From Chlamydia crocodili (GTDB taxonomy: Bacteria; Chlamydiota; Chlamydiia; Chlamydiales; Chlamydiaceae): 64,000 bases of DNA. The notes under the pieces are model-generated. The model worked only from the letters and a program-made list of their open reading frames with translations, did not search any database and was not told the DNA's origin. A program made the translations under genes and the position numbers. The DNA is taken from NCBI RefSeq assembly GCF_018343815.1, contig NZ_CP060791.1, positions 700,113-764,112 of the forward strand. Reading direction: 5' to 3'. Positions 30,179-40,948 of this stretch are shown in pieces; position 1 is the first letter of the stretch, and every line of letters starts with the position of its first letter.

Positions 30179-30825
30179 GGCAATTTTGGGGAAACTAAAG
30201 CTAAAATTTTCTCTAGAACTTGGCTTATTGTCAAATCTGAAGAATCTAAAATGATGGCACCTTCAGGAATGATTAAAGGATCATGGGCGCGTTGGCTATC
30301 TGCTTCGTCACGCTTTACAAGTTCAGCATGTAAAGCCTCTTTTGAAAGAGAATTCTCTGGTAGATCTTTTAGCCTTCGTGCAGCTCTTACTTCGGCATTT
30401 GCTGTAAGAAAGATTTTCACATCAGCATCGGGGAAAACCTTAGATCCCATATCCCTGCCTTCAAAAACACAATTACCTAATTCTGCATATTTTCTTTGGA
30501 GCTTATGCATAAAAGACCGCACTTCAGGGAGTTGAGAAAGTTTGGAGGCTGCGTTTGCTACTTCTTGAGTTCCTAGTTCTGCGGATAAGAGTTGCCCATC
30601 TAAAAAAGCTTCCAAAGGTTGCCCTGAAATAAATGAAAATGAAAACGGGGGGTGATCTATAAGTTCTTTGATCGATAGATTTTTCCAAAATTCTTGTAGG
30701 TGTGTGTAGGCTAAAGTGCGATACATCGCGCCTGTATTGCAATAGTTAAAATTTAAGTCTTTAGCAAGAGCTTTCGCTATTGTGCTTTTCCCCGTTCCTG
30801 AGGGGCCGTCTATTGTAATAATCAT
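30175..30825 (-). CDS. cmk: Cytidylate kinase
   Basis: Phosphorylates CMP and dCMP to the diphosphates in the cytoplasm; 216 aa. The P-loop is [15 protein letters not shown], followed by the substrate-binding block [28 protein letters not shown] and RRLKDL. Start and stop overlap neighbours by 4 bases each (cdsA upstream, plsC downstream). In a phospholipid operon it may help recycle the CMP that CDP-diacylglycerol reactions release; that link is inference. Confidence 0.96.
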   Translation of the reverse strand: MIITIDGPSGTGKSTIAKALAKDLNFNYCNTGAMYRTLAYTHLQEFWKNLSIKELIDHPPFSFSFISGQPLEAFLDGQLLSAELGTQEVANAASKLSQLPEVRSFMHKLQRKYAELGNCVFEGRDMGSKVFPDADVKIFLTANAEVRAARRLKDLPENSLSKEALHAELVKRDEADSQRAHDPLIIPEGAIILDSSDLTISQVLEKILALVSPKLP

Positions 30826-31742
30826 CTTAGAAACATGGATTTTTGTGTAATCAGAAGTAGAATATACACAATAGGGGTAGAAAGTAATAGGGAATCTAAG
30901 GTGTCTAGAGTGCCGCCTACAGCTTTTAGTTGGTTGCTATTTTTGATTTTAGCATCACGTTTGAAAATAGATTCGATAATATCTCCAAAGAATCCACTAA
31001 TTCCCAGAATAACGCCTAAAGCAATTAAAATACTCGGCATAGTGATATAATTAGAAAATCTTGCGGGAATCTGCAAAAAGAATGCCACGCTAATTAAAGT
31101 AGCCCCTAAACAGCCTGAAACAAAGCCAACAATAGTTTTATGCGGACTGATTTCAGGAGTGATTTTCTTTTCACCAAATGCTTTCCCAAAGAAATAACCG
31201 AAAATATCCGCTCCTTTCGTTGTCGCAATGAGGAAACATGCCCACCAAACACCTAAAAACGGTTCATCTGTATGAATAAATCCATAAAGGATATGTAAGA
31301 ATAGACGCACAGGAATGCCCACATAGAGCATAGAAAATAAAGTAATACCCGAAGTCTCTAGGGGACCGCATTTATTTTTTCTCGATCGAAAGACGTTAAT
31401 GGTTATCCAAATAAATAAGAAACACCAGGGGATGGTAGAAATAAATTCAGGGAATATATGATGCCAGCGAATTGCAATAAAGCTGGTTAAAACAAAAATG
31501 AAAGATCCTATGGCGCTATATAAACGGAAAGCATAATGCATTTTAACTTTTGCCATAGTTCCATATTCATAGGTTCCTACAGCACTACAAAGAGCTGTGA
31601 TAAATCCTAAAGCAAAAGATGTCACAGGAAATAGAGAACTGTAAAGAAGAAGTACTAGGAAAGTGAGAACCAACGAATGTACAACAACTCGTTGAAAAAG
31701 ATCTCCATAGAAAGGAGTTTTGAACTTATTCAGTTTCAACAT
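30822..31742 (-). CDS. cdsA: Phosphatidate cytidylyltransferase
   Basis: Polytopic membrane enzyme making CDP-diacylglycerol from phosphatidic acid and CTP; 306 aa with about eight hydrophobic segments. The signature near the C-terminus is recognisable: [32 protein letters not shown] and [20 protein letters not shown]. It starts 2 bases after the uppS stop. Together with plsC two genes downstream it covers adjacent steps of phospholipid synthesis. Confidence 0.95.
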   Translation of the reverse strand: MLKLNKFKTPFYGDLFQRVVVHSLVLTFLVLLLYSSLFPVTSFALGFITALCSAVGTYEYGTMAKVKMHYAFRLYSAIGSFIFVLTSFIAIRWHHIFPEFISTIPWCFLFIWITINVFRSRKNKCGPLETSGITLFSMLYVGIPVRLFLHILYGFIHTDEPFLGVWWACFLIATTKGADIFGYFFGKAFGEKKITPEISPHKTIVGFVSGCLGATLISVAFFLQIPARFSNYITMPSILIALGVILGISGFFGDIIESIFKRDAKIKNSNQLKAVGGTLDTLDSLLLSTPIVYILLLITQKSMFLR

Positions 31743-31744
31743 GG

Positions 31745-32497
31745 CTATTTGCCTCCTCGTCGTGATCTGTGTTGGTAAGCTTTAATGGCATCTAAAAGAT
31801 GATCAGGTTTGAAATCCGGCCATAAAACATCGGTTACATATAGCTCTGTATATGCTATTTGCCATAAGAGGAAATTACTGACACGCATTTCGCCACCGGT
31901 GCGAATTAATAAATCGGGATCAGGCATTTCCGAAGTGTCTAAATACGAACGAATTATCTCTTCCGAAATTGAGTCTGAAGATATTTTTTGTTCTATCAAA
32001 TCCTGATGAAGTTTCTTAAATGCACGTACCAGCTCATCCTTTCCACCATAATTAATTGCTAGCACAAGATCTCTATGTGGATTGTGGCGGGTTTTTAAGG
32101 CGATTTCAGAAATTTTTTGTTGTAGGTTTAGGGGAAGTTCCAATAAATTCCCTATACAACGCAACCGAATCTTATTTTCAATAAGATAAGGGAGTTGTTC
32201 GTCCAATTGAGAATAGAAAAGATAAAAAAGTTCCTCGACTTCTTCAGTCGATCTTAGAAAATTTTCTGTAGAGAAAGCAAATAATGTAAGAACCTCAATA
32301 CCCAAAGAAAAAGCAGATTCGATAATATTGGGTAGGACTTTAGCTCCATAGTAGTGCCCCGAGGAATACTTGACAGTACACTGTGCTTGATGTTGCTGAT
32401 ACCAGCGGCGATTGCCGTCCATAATAATGGCAACATGTCTCGGTAAAGACTGGGTGGATAGATCAGCTTGATTCGCCTGTTTTAATGTGAGAGACAT
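31745..32497 (-). CDS. uppS: Isoprenyl (undecaprenyl) diphosphate synthase
   Basis: Cis-prenyltransferase producing the C55 lipid carrier for cell-wall precursors; 250 aa. Motifs: HVAIIMDGNRRW with the catalytic Asp, LTLFAFSTENFLRS, AINYGGKDELVRA, and the C-terminal DLLIRTGGEMRVSNFLLWQIAYTEL block. It is the first gene of the operon. The promoter should lie in the gap to its right (32498-33070). Confidence 0.96.
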   Translation of the reverse strand: MSLTLKQANQADLSTQSLPRHVAIIMDGNRRWYQQHQAQCTVKYSSGHYYGAKVLPNIIESAFSLGIEVLTLFAFSTENFLRSTEEVEELFYLFYSQLDEQLPYLIENKIRLRCIGNLLELPLNLQQKISEIALKTRHNPHRDLVLAINYGGKDELVRAFKKLHQDLIEQKISSDSISEEIIRSYLDTSEMPDPDLLIRTGGEMRVSNFLLWQIAYTELYVTDVLWPDFKPDHLLDAIKAYQHRSRRGGK

Positions 32498-33070
32498 ATC
32501 TACATCGTTAGTTGTGGCAGTGTGTTATGACGGGGTTTCAAAAACAACAGCTGAACCTCTTCTTAAGCTAAAATAATAGACAAAGAGCTTTTTAATTTTC
32601 TCAGAATGCAAAACAATAATGAGGGTTAAAAAAAATGCGATCTCCGAGAGGCATAGTAGAAGAAATACCATATCTTGACAAGTTGACATTCTTGAATTGA
32701 GAATAATGAACAGAACAAGTGAGCCCCTATAAAAGTTAAGGTATACATTCTGTAATGTTGTAAAAATTATTACAAATAGACGTTGATGTGTAACTACAGA
32801 TTTACTTTATCGATTTCATCGGTAGGTACATTCTTTAAATACATTATTGAATACTATTTTAATTTTTGTCTGAAGCAATCATAGAGCAATCATCCTGAAG
32901 TACGTATGTCAAAGACATTCTCAATTATTTAATTATAAAGTAATAAAAATTTTTTTATTGAAAGATCCTAGAGGTTTTTTATTTCTTTGATTTGTTATAC
33001 TTAGTTACATTTATAAAGTAGTTGTTTTTCAGTCATGAGACTAATACTTCCAACTTATAAGGTATCTTAA
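32498..33070. other. 573-bp divergent intergenic region
   Basis: AT-rich spacer between uppS (left) and an Inc-like gene (right). No supportable ORF or structured RNA seen. Two TTGACA hexamers occur close together (32675-32680 and 32683-32688) with no good -10 at standard spacing. A weak rightward pair TTGATT (32987-32992) / TATAAA (33012-33017), spacer 19, lies 54 bases before the Inc-like gene and may be its promoter. Confidence 0.5.
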
Positions 33071-34180
33071 ATGAAATTGCCTCGAATGTGTTTTGGGTAT
33101 CTTCCGAAACCCGCATTTATGTCTACAAAAGAGAAGGGCAATATTCATTACATTCCTACGGCTCGCCATGCAGCCAGAAAAATGATTTCTGGGCTTTTCA
33201 CATTATTGGGTATAGGGGCATTCTCTTGTAGTGTACTTGCTGCTAGTATGTGCCAGACTTTTCTTCCTTGTGTTGGATTATTAGTTCTTGGAATTCTTTT
33301 GTGCATCTTTGCCTATCAGCAATACATAAGTGCGTGGACACGTATCGAAATTCCGAAATTACATTATAGGAAACACGTAGTCTCTTCAGCAACCGAAGAA
33401 GAATATCGCTCTTTATTACGAACATGGCGTTTACTATCTCCGGGGGCATACTGTCATCAAGTAAATAAGAACATTCATATCTGCGAGGGGACTAAGGAGA
33501 ATCTAAAGAAAATTTTAGAGAAAAGATTGGTTAAAAAAAACGGAACAATTTTAATTCAGGAATTAGATTTAGACGCGATTAGAAACGGACAGTTAGAAAC
33601 CGAAACCTTGTATCAAGAAGTTTTTCAGATTCCTTCTACTATGCAAGAGTGTATTAAAAACTCATTAAGAACGAGTCATTCTCAAGACAGAATTGTCACT
33701 ACTCCTTGGATTGATCGCTTTCAAGGACCTGCTCCTCAAGAAGTGCTTTATACGCATATCCCCGGATTACGTCAGGAAGAAGCGCAAACCGAATCCTCTC
33801 TACTTTCTATTTATACAGAGGCGTATGTTGAAGCTTTTAAATCAGCAATCGAAAGGGTGTCGATTTCTCGTTTTGTAAATAAAGAGGGAATCTGTCTTTT
33901 AGTTTCTCCCTTGGGAGTTATAAAAGGATTAGATAATACAGCTCTACATTCTGCAAAAATTCTTTCTAAAACAGCTTTTCTTCAAGCCGTAGAATTTTTA
34001 GCAACCGAAGTCGTCCTTCCAGAAAATAAGTCAAAAATTCCAATAACCGTGGCTCTTGTTGATCCAGATAGTGTTGCTCCCCTAAGATCTGTGAATACAA
34101 ATGTCATGTTTCCGACTAGAGAGAGCTTATGTTTCTCTGATTTCGTGCCGTCTAGTTCTTCTTGGTGTCATGTGATTTAA
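33071..34180 (+). CDS. Putative inclusion membrane protein
   Basis: Unrecognised 369-aa protein. A bilobed hydrophobic domain (about residues 40-60 and 64-84, rich in Leu, Gly, Cys, Ala) near the N-terminus is followed by a long soluble region of mixed composition. This is the layout used to predict Inc proteins. The soluble part has no motif I can name. It is isolated: long AT-rich gaps lie on both sides, and no operon is suggested. Host target unknown. Confidence 0.6.
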   Translation: MKLPRMCFGYLPKPAFMSTKEKGNIHYIPTARHAARKMISGLFTLLGIGAFSCSVLAASMCQTFLPCVGLLVLGILLCIFAYQQYISAWTRIEIPKLHYRKHVVSSATEEEYRSLLRTWRLLSPGAYCHQVNKNIHICEGTKENLKKILEKRLVKKNGTILIQELDLDAIRNGQLETETLYQEVFQIPSTMQECIKNSLRTSHSQDRIVTTPWIDRFQGPAPQEVLYTHIPGLRQEEAQTESSLLSIYTEAYVEAFKSAIERVSISRFVNKEGICLLVSPLGVIKGLDNTALHSAKILSKTAFLQAVEFLATEVVLPENKSKIPITVALVDPDSVAPLRSVNTNVMFPTRESLCFSDFVPSSSSWCHVI

Positions 34181-34424
34181 TCTGGACGAAAATAACTTCT
34201 CAGGAGTAGATGGATTTTTTATAAATCTAGATTTAGAAAATAATAATTAAAATAGATGATCCTAACTTATAGATTACGGCTTTAGGATCACATTGACAAT
34301 TTCGCAATCAATTACTCGTTTAAATTCCTAAACAGGTCTCCATTTGACGATTTTATTTTCAATTGGTATTTTAGTTCATTAGTATTTCTATTCAAAATAT
34401 TCGCTAATTTAAAAGAGCCACACA

Positions 34425-37400
34425 ATGAAACAGAGATTTGGACGCAATTTAAGTATAATTGTTTTTGTTTTTGGATTGGCTCTGTACTATGTGTTGCCCA
34501 CATGTCTTTATTACTCTCGACCATTAAATAAGAAAGTTGATGAGAAAGAGGCACAACAGATTGTTCGTAGATTAACGAATCAAGTTTCAGAAGTGCGTAG
34601 TGATATTATTCCTAGAGTTTCTTCAGTTCTTTCCGCATTAAAATTACGAGGACATATTACACAGCACCCCAGCATCCCAGGGGTAGTGAATGTTCATTTC
34701 AAAGATAATGCGGATGCTTATGTTTTTCTTGAAAATATGGTTTATGGTGAACCTACGGTCCCCATAAAATCGTCACGCTTGTATGTCCTAGGATACGAAA
34801 GAAAAGAGAATAGTATTGTCCAAGTCACTGGATCTTTGACTACCGCATTAACAGAAAATGATTTTTCTTTTGTCCCGTATAATAGAGAGGATGCTGAATC
34901 AGGGAAAGAAACCTTGAATGTTGTTTCATCTTTGATTGCTCTAGCCCCCGCTGGTTCATGTTCCTGCGGTTACACCTCGATTTGGAATACAGCATCTAAG
35001 GATAGAGTAGTCCAATTAGCTAACAACCTTTCATTGGGTTTGGAAATTCTTCCTAAATCAAGAACGCCGGCTCTACTTAATTACTTCTTCTCTTCAGAAA
35101 AAGATTACTCCTCATTTTTATCACGGTTAGAAAGTTTATCTACAGACTCTGATCTTCCCCAGCAGCAGCAGTCTATTTTTCGAGATGTATATCATAATTT
35201 AAAAACGAGGTCTCAAAGATGGAAAAAAACTTCTACACGTATTGTAGATAATTCTTTAGACTGTAGTGCAGTATCTCCATTCTTTTCTTCGGTAGAATTT
35301 CTCTCTAAGGAAAGAAAAATAGTGTTCTATCTCGATCCCCATGTGCTTACTAAACGTGAAGAATTATCCGTAGAACAACGTCTGGATTTTGATTCATGGC
35401 TGGCTAAAGAAAAACAAAGACTGGCACATAAATTCCAAAAACCTATTCAAGAATCTTCTCAAGGATTTTCATTTAATCTAAGTGATAAAGATGCCAGTGG
35501 AAAAATTATTTTGCACGGGCAGCGTATCTATCAGGGAATGGTTGAACATCTAGCTACGTTGGCATTGAATAGACCTCCAGCAACATCATGCGATCTTATA
35601 CGAGAGAATTTTCCTATACATTGTCGTTTGCCCAAAGAAAGCGATACGTTTGGTTGTTTTATTTTCTCCCCAGAGAAGAGTTGTTCTCACTTTTCTAAAG
35701 GATCTGTTTATGTAGTTTTGAAAGGATTACGCTCCATTGCAGCGAAATATGAGAAAAGCAAAGTAGAAGATGCTAAGATTTTCGATAAGGATCTACAAAA
35801 TTTATATAATTGTTTTGCTCACACAGATGTAGCTCCATGGAGTATCGGAGAAGATGAAGTTTTAGAAGTCAGAGATCCTCTACAGAGATTTTTTGATGTT
35901 TGGAGCGAGGACTTTGTTGTTACTAACGAAGGTGAAACTGCTAGTCTTGAAGTTCGCGATATACGAGATCGTTTAGAAACGTTGAACCGCATTGAAAAGC
36001 ATCGTCAAGAAGAGTGGGTGCGTTGGCATGAACAATACCAGCAATCCAGTTGTTCTATGGATAATCAACAGCGTATACGCGCTGCCGTGCCTCATCGGAG
36101 TGCTTTTATTGAAAATCTCAAACTCAATTTGCGAAAATACTCTCGTGGAGACAGTGTTTTACGCTTGGGGATTGATTTTGTCGGAGGAAAACAGATTCGC
36201 TTAGCTTTTAAAGATCATCAAGGAAAGCAATTAACGGATAAGGAAGGAATCCTTAAAGTTTCCGATGAACTTTATGCTCGTTTAAATAAATTGGGTGTTG
36301 CAGAAGTCGAGATACGCAGAGAAGGAGATAACGTACATCTATGTGTTCCTGGATCCACTAAAATTTCTTCTGAAGAGATTTTAGGGACTTCTCAAATGAC
36401 TTTTCATGTAGTGAATGAGAAATTTTCTCATTATTCTACATTGCGTTATGAAGTACAAAGGTTTTTAGATTATCTGTGGTTCACAGCACAAAATCAAGAG
36501 ACCACATCTCCGGAAGCTATTAATAGGTTGGCAAGTCGCATCTTTAATGATCAAGAAATTCATTTGCCTACTAGTGTTAAAGAAGCAATCACAAAATTAC
36601 AACAAGAAGGTCTAGCTTTCCCTGAAGTTGATGAAGAGATTTCCTCCTCTCACTTAGACACAACGTATTCAATGATCGCTATTGAAAAAGATGTTGAAGG
36701 CAAAGCAAATCCTTTGATGATTGTTTTCCGTAACTATGCTTTAGATGGAGCTTCTTTAAAAAATATCCGTCCGGAATTTGCTGTGGGGGAAGGCTATATC
36801 TTAAACTTCTCAGTAAAAGATACTGCAATAGCTCAAAGAGTTCATGATATTTCCCCGACAGAAAGTTTTCATGCCTGGACCGCTGCTTATTGTCAGGAAG
36901 GAGTAAGTGGAACAACTAATAGCCAATATTCTTCTGGAAGAGGCTGGAGAATGGCTGTAGTTCTTGATGGCTATGTGATCAGTGATCCTGTATTAAACGC
37001 TCCTTTAAAAGATCACGCTAGTGTTTCTGGGAAATTTTCTCATCGCGAAGTAAATCGCTTGGCTACTGATTTAAAATCAGGATCTATGTCATTTGTTCCT
37101 GAAGTTTTGAGCGAAGAAGTTATTTCTCCTGAATTAGGCAAACAACAACGTACACAAGGGATCATTTCTATATGTTTAGGCCTCGCTGTCTTGATAATTT
37201 TGATGAGTGTCTATTACAAATTCGGTGGTGTTATTGCTTCAGGAGCTGTGATTCTAAATCTTCTATTAATTTGGGCAGCTCTACAGTATCTTGATGCTCC
37301 ATTAACTCTTACAGGGTTAGCAGGAATTGTACTGGCTATGGGAATGGCTGTGGATGCTAATGTACTTGTATTCGAGAGAATTCGCGAGGAGTATTTATTA

Positions 37401-38642
37401 TCTCGAAGTCTTGCTCAATCTGTAGAAGCTGGGTATAAAAAAGCTTTTAGCGCTATTTTTGATTCTAATCTGACCACAGTGTTAGCTTCGCTACTCCTTC
37501 TGGTTTTAGATACGGGGCCAATTAAGGGATTTGCTCTTACTTTAATTCTTGGAATTTTCTCTTCGATGTTTACTGCTTTATTCATGACGAAATTTTTCTT
37601 CATGGTATGGATGAGTAAGACTCAAGAAACTCAGTTGCATATGATGAATAAATTCATCGGTATTAAACATGATTTTTTGAAAGAGTGTAAAAGACTTTGG
37701 GTGGTATCAGGAAGTGTTATTGTTTTAGGATGTATTGCTTTATGTTTCGGAGCATGGAATTCTGTTTTGGGCATGGATTTTAAGGGTGGCTATGCTTTCA
37801 CCTTGAATATGTCGGACCAGGATACTGTAGATCTTGCTCAATTTCGCAATAAATTAGGGGATAAATTCAAGCAAGTAGGCTTGTCTCCTAGGGATTTTAA
37901 AATTAAGACTTTTGATTCTTCCGAGAAGATCAAAATATACTTCAGTCAGAATGCGTTAACTCGAGTACAAACTCCTGAGAAACAAGTATCCGAAACTCTT
38001 GATCCTAATTTATCGATAGTCATGAGCATACTCTCTGATACGGGAATAGATGTATCTTCTGATAATTTTAGAGATACACAGAATTTCTGGCTTAAAGTTA
38101 GTGGTCAATTCTCTAGCAAGATGCGTCGGCAAGCTTTTATAGCATTGATTGGGGCCTTATGCATCATCTTACTTTACGTAAGCTTGCGTTTCGAATGGCG
38201 TTACGCATTCAGTGCTATCTGTGCACTGGTTCATGATCTTGTTGCTACTTGTGCGGTATTAGTAGCTACACATTTCTTTTTACAAAAGATACAGATTGAT
38301 TTACAAGCAGTTGGCGCTTTGATGACAGTTTTAGGGTATTCATTAAATAATACTCTAATCATATTCGATCGTATTCGTGAAGATCGTCAGGAAAAATTAT
38401 TTACTCCAATGCCGATTCTAATTAACGACGCACTGCAAAAAACTTTAGGAAGAACAGTAATGACCACAGCGACAACACTATCAGTATTATTAATTTTACT
38501 GTTTGTTGGTGGCGGGTCAATCTTTAACTTTGCTTTCATCATGACAATAGGTATTCTCTTGGGTACACTATCATCTCTATACATAGCACCACCTCTTCTT
38601 CTATTCATGGTTCGTAAAGAGGAAAGAAGCAGGCATAGCTAA
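34425..38642 (+). CDS. secDF: Fused SecD-SecF protein export protein
   Basis: Accessory Sec translocase component that uses proton motive force to drive late export; a single 1405-aa chain joins SecD and SecF. An N-terminal membrane helix is followed by a very large periplasmic region (roughly residues 35-890), much longer than in most SecD. The SecD membrane half carries GMAVDANVLVFERIREE (near residue 980). The SecF half has a short periplasmic part (GMDFKGGYAFTL) and LGYSLNNTLIIFDRIRED. The conserved Asp and Arg residues needed for proton coupling are present. Fusion is usual in chlamydiae. Confidence 0.95.
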   Translation: MKQRFGRNLSIIVFVFGLALYYVLPTCLYYSRPLNKKVDEKEAQQIVRRLTNQVSEVRSDIIPRVSSVLSALKLRGHITQHPSIPGVVNVHFKDNADAYVFLENMVYGEPTVPIKSSRLYVLGYERKENSIVQVTGSLTTALTENDFSFVPYNREDAESGKETLNVVSSLIALAPAGSCSCGYTSIWNTASKDRVVQLANNLSLGLEILPKSRTPALLNYFFSSEKDYSSFLSRLESLSTDSDLPQQQQSIFRDVYHNLKTRSQRWKKTSTRIVDNSLDCSAVSPFFSSVEFLSKERKIVFYLDPHVLTKREELSVEQRLDFDSWLAKEKQRLAHKFQKPIQESSQGFSFNLSDKDASGKIILHGQRIYQGMVEHLATLALNRPPATSCDLIRENFPIHCRLPKESDTFGCFIFSPEKSCSHFSKGSVYVVLKGLRSIAAKYEKSKVEDAKIFDKDLQNLYNCFAHTDVAPWSIGEDEVLEVRDPLQRFFDVWSEDFVVTNEGETASLEVRDIRDRLETLNRIEKHRQEEWVRWHEQYQQSSCSMDNQQRIRAAVPHRSAFIENLKLNLRKYSRGDSVLRLGIDFVGGKQIRLAFKDHQGKQLTDKEGILKVSDELYARLNKLGVAEVEIRREGDNVHLCVPGSTKISSEEILGTSQMTFHVVNEKFSHYSTLRYEVQRFLDYLWFTAQNQETTSPEAINRLASRIFNDQEIHLPTSVKEAITKLQQEGLAFPEVDEEISSSHLDTTYSMIAIEKDVEGKANPLMIVFRNYALDGASLKNIRPEFAVGEGYILNFSVKDTAIAQRVHDISPTESFHAWTAAYCQEGVSGTTNSQYSSGRGWRMAVVLDGYVISDPVLNAPLKDHASVSGKFSHREVNRLATDLKSGSMSFVPEVLSEEVISPELGKQQRTQGIISICLGLAVLIILMSVYYKFGGVIASGAVILNLLLIWAALQYLDAPLTLTGLAGIVLAMGMAVDANVLVFERIREEYLLSRSLAQSVEAGYKKAFSAIFDSNLTTVLASLLLLVLDTGPIKGFALTLILGIFSSMFTALFMTKFFFMVWMSKTQETQLHMMNKFIGIKHDFLKECKRLWVVSGSVIVLGCIALCFGAWNSVLGMDFKGGYAFTLNMSDQDTVDLAQFRNKLGDKFKQVGLSPRDFKIKTFDSSEKIKIYFSQNALTRVQTPEKQVSETLDPNLSIVMSILSDTGIDVSSDNFRDTQNFWLKVSGQFSSKMRRQAFIALIGALCIILLYVSLRFEWRYAFSAICALVHDLVATCAVLVATHFFLQKIQIDLQAVGALMTVLGYSLNNTLIIFDRIREDRQEKLFTPMPILINDALQKTLGRTVMTTATTLSVLLILLFVGGGSIFNFAFIMTIGILLGTLSSLYIAPPLLLFMVRKEERSRHS

Positions 38643-38727
38643 AAGTTATTGCCTGTTTTGGTACAGAAGGATGAGAAAACTCTCTTTAGAAAAGTAGATT
38701 TTTAAAGAGTTTACGGCGCGAAAATCT

Positions 38728-40500
38728 ATGGCAAGTAAAGATAATTCTTCTGTACCCAGTCCTAACTGGGTATACCCTAAGCAGGATCCTGCATTGCTTT
38801 CTACAGTTATAAAGGAATTGCATCTTCATCCGATAGCCGCACAGATCTTTATTTCTCGAGGATTTCAAACTGTGAATGAAGTCCGGGATTTTCTTTATGT
38901 ACATCTAGATAATCTTCATGATCCAGAACTCTTGCTTGATATGTCCAAGGCTATAGAGCGTTTGCTTCTTGCTAAAGAACGCAATGAGCATGTCATGATT
39001 TATGGTGATAGTGATGTTGATGGAATGACAGGGGTTGCTCTTCTCGTAGAGTTTTTAAGATCTATAGATATGAAAGTCAGCTACTGCTTTTTGGGAGCTC
39101 TACTAAAACACCACGGAGAACCCTCCTCACTGATTGCTAGAATGAAAGAGGAGAATGTCTCATTACTGATTACAGTAGATTGTGGGATCACCGCGGGAAA
39201 AGAAGTCAGCGATATCAATAAGCAGGGGATTGATGTGATTATAACAGATCATCATATGCCCACGGGTAAAATTCCTCATTGCATAGCAACATTAAACCCT
39301 AAATTAAGAGATCGTGCCTATCCCAATAAAGAATTAACAGGTGTAGGCGTCGCGTTTAAGCTCGCGCGCGGTGTCCTTAATGCATTAAAGAAAAAAAACC
39401 CGAAATTAAAAATAGATATTAAACATCTGTTGGATTTAGTGACTTTAGGGACAGTGACTGATGTGGGGACTCTTTTAGGAGAAAATCGTACTATGGTACG
39501 CCATGGCATTAAAGAGATAGCTAATAGTTCGCGATTAGGTCTTCATAAATTATGTCTTCTTGCTGGAGTAAAGCCTTCAGAAGTTACCTCAACTGATATT
39601 GTTTTGAAAATAGCTCCAAAATTGAACAGCTTGGGTAGGCTTTCTGATGCTTCCAAGGGTGTTGAACTTTTACTTACCGAAGATCCAGAAGCCGCCGATG
39701 AGATAATCCAGTACCTTGATAAGATAAATAGAGAACGGCAGAAGATAGAAGCTGATGTTTTCCATGATGTACAAAAAATCTTAAAAAATAAACCCGAGAT
39801 AGTTAAGCAGGCTGCTATTGTATTATCCTCTCAAGATTGGCACTCAAGGGTTATTCCGATCATTTCTGCACGTCTAGCTAAAGCTTATAATAAACCTGTG
39901 GCTATTATTTCTAATCAAGGAGGTATAGGGAAAGGATCATTGAGGACTATAGGTTCTTTTCCTCTTCTTGGTATATTACAGAAATGTGCGTCTTTGTTTG
40001 TATCTTATGGAGGGCATGATTTTGCTGCGGGGATCATCATTAATGAAGATCAAATAGAAGTTTTTAGAAAGAAGTTCATTCATCTTGTGAACTCATCGTT
40101 AAAAAAGGATAAGGCGGTTCTTACTTTGCCTCTCGATGCTCGAGCTGATTTTGACGAGATAGACCATGATTTATTATCTTCTATAGATCTTTTTGAGCCT
40201 TTTGGGAAAGGTAACCCCGTCCCAGTATTTTATACTGTAGTGCATCAGGTGCGTTATCCAAAGTTATTGCCGGGGAACCATCTCAAGCTTTATCTCAGTC
40301 GTGGAGAAAGGAATTTAGAAGGTATTGCTTTCGGATTGGGGGATAGGATAGATGCTCTCAAAGCTAATTGGAATAAGCCTTTAGAACTTGCTTATACGCC
40401 ACGTTTGTCTCAATCTTCTAACGGAGGAGTTATTCATTTACTAGTTCGAGATTTCCGCATTCTTCCATTAAATTATAAAGACACCAACATCGAGTTTTAA
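38728..40500 (+). CDS. recJ: Single-stranded-DNA-specific exonuclease RecJ
   Basis: 5'-to-3' ssDNA exonuclease of the RecF and mismatch repair pathways; 590 aa. DHH-family motifs: YGDSDVDGMTG (motif I, where many RecJ have DxDADG), VDCGITA, TDHHMP (motif III), then the DHHA1 region SYGGHDFAAGI. It starts 85 bases after secDF and could share its transcript. RecO in the same window acts in the same pathway. Confidence 0.95.
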   Translation: MASKDNSSVPSPNWVYPKQDPALLSTVIKELHLHPIAAQIFISRGFQTVNEVRDFLYVHLDNLHDPELLLDMSKAIERLLLAKERNEHVMIYGDSDVDGMTGVALLVEFLRSIDMKVSYCFLGALLKHHGEPSSLIARMKEENVSLLITVDCGITAGKEVSDINKQGIDVIITDHHMPTGKIPHCIATLNPKLRDRAYPNKELTGVGVAFKLARGVLNALKKKNPKLKIDIKHLLDLVTLGTVTDVGTLLGENRTMVRHGIKEIANSSRLGLHKLCLLAGVKPSEVTSTDIVLKIAPKLNSLGRLSDASKGVELLLTEDPEAADEIIQYLDKINRERQKIEADVFHDVQKILKNKPEIVKQAAIVLSSQDWHSRVIPIISARLAKAYNKPVAIISNQGGIGKGSLRTIGSFPLLGILQKCASLFVSYGGHDFAAGIIINEDQIEVFRKKFIHLVNSSLKKDKAVLTLPLDARADFDEIDHDLLSSIDLFEPFGKGNPVPVFYTVVHQVRYPKLLPGNHLKLYLSRGERNLEGIAFGLGDRIDALKANWNKPLELAYTPRLSQSSNGGVIHLLVRDFRILPLNYKDTNIEF

Positions 40501-40948
40501 TTCTTTGGATGCAAAGACAGCATTCTTTAGATTCTCCTATTTCCTAATACTTTTTTCTTGAGTTTTTCTACAGGCTTGTTTTAAATGGTTCACCCAATTT
40601 TATTGATGGATGGGTGTCCTCTCAAATTTATTTTCTCCGGATATTTTGGCTAATGAAAACAACTTAATGCTTCGGCACAACAGTTTTTCTAGGAACATCT
40701 CATAGAAAGAGATAAAGTAGCCAAGGGTTCGAAACAATTTTATAGTAATTCCTGAAGGTGGTTTTGACGATTTTTTTATGGAGCTGTAAGTATGATAAAG
40801 GATGAAATTCTTTATATTTTTTATTTTAAAATTATTCCTGATAATAAGAAGTGTTTAATTTAAAATAGCAGAATAGAAACATTTTCTTTGTTTTATTCCA
40901 TGTTTTTTTTTAAAATGTTTACTTTTAACTCCCATATTTGCAGCAGAT
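40501..40948 (+). other. 448-bp intergenic region between recJ and the CHLPS gene
   Basis: AT-rich, no convincing ORF on either strand. An AT hairpin with 9-bp arms (AAACATTTT 40877-40885, AAAATGTTT 40912-40920) lies just before the next gene. A possible TTGACG / TAAGTA pair (spacer 17) is present around 40762-40790. Nothing else recognised. Confidence 0.4.

Noticed and set aside
32675..32688. Two adjacent TTGACA hexamers as a tandem promoter
   Set aside because: Neither has a -10-like hexamer at 16-19 bases; kept only as a note in the intergenic entry.
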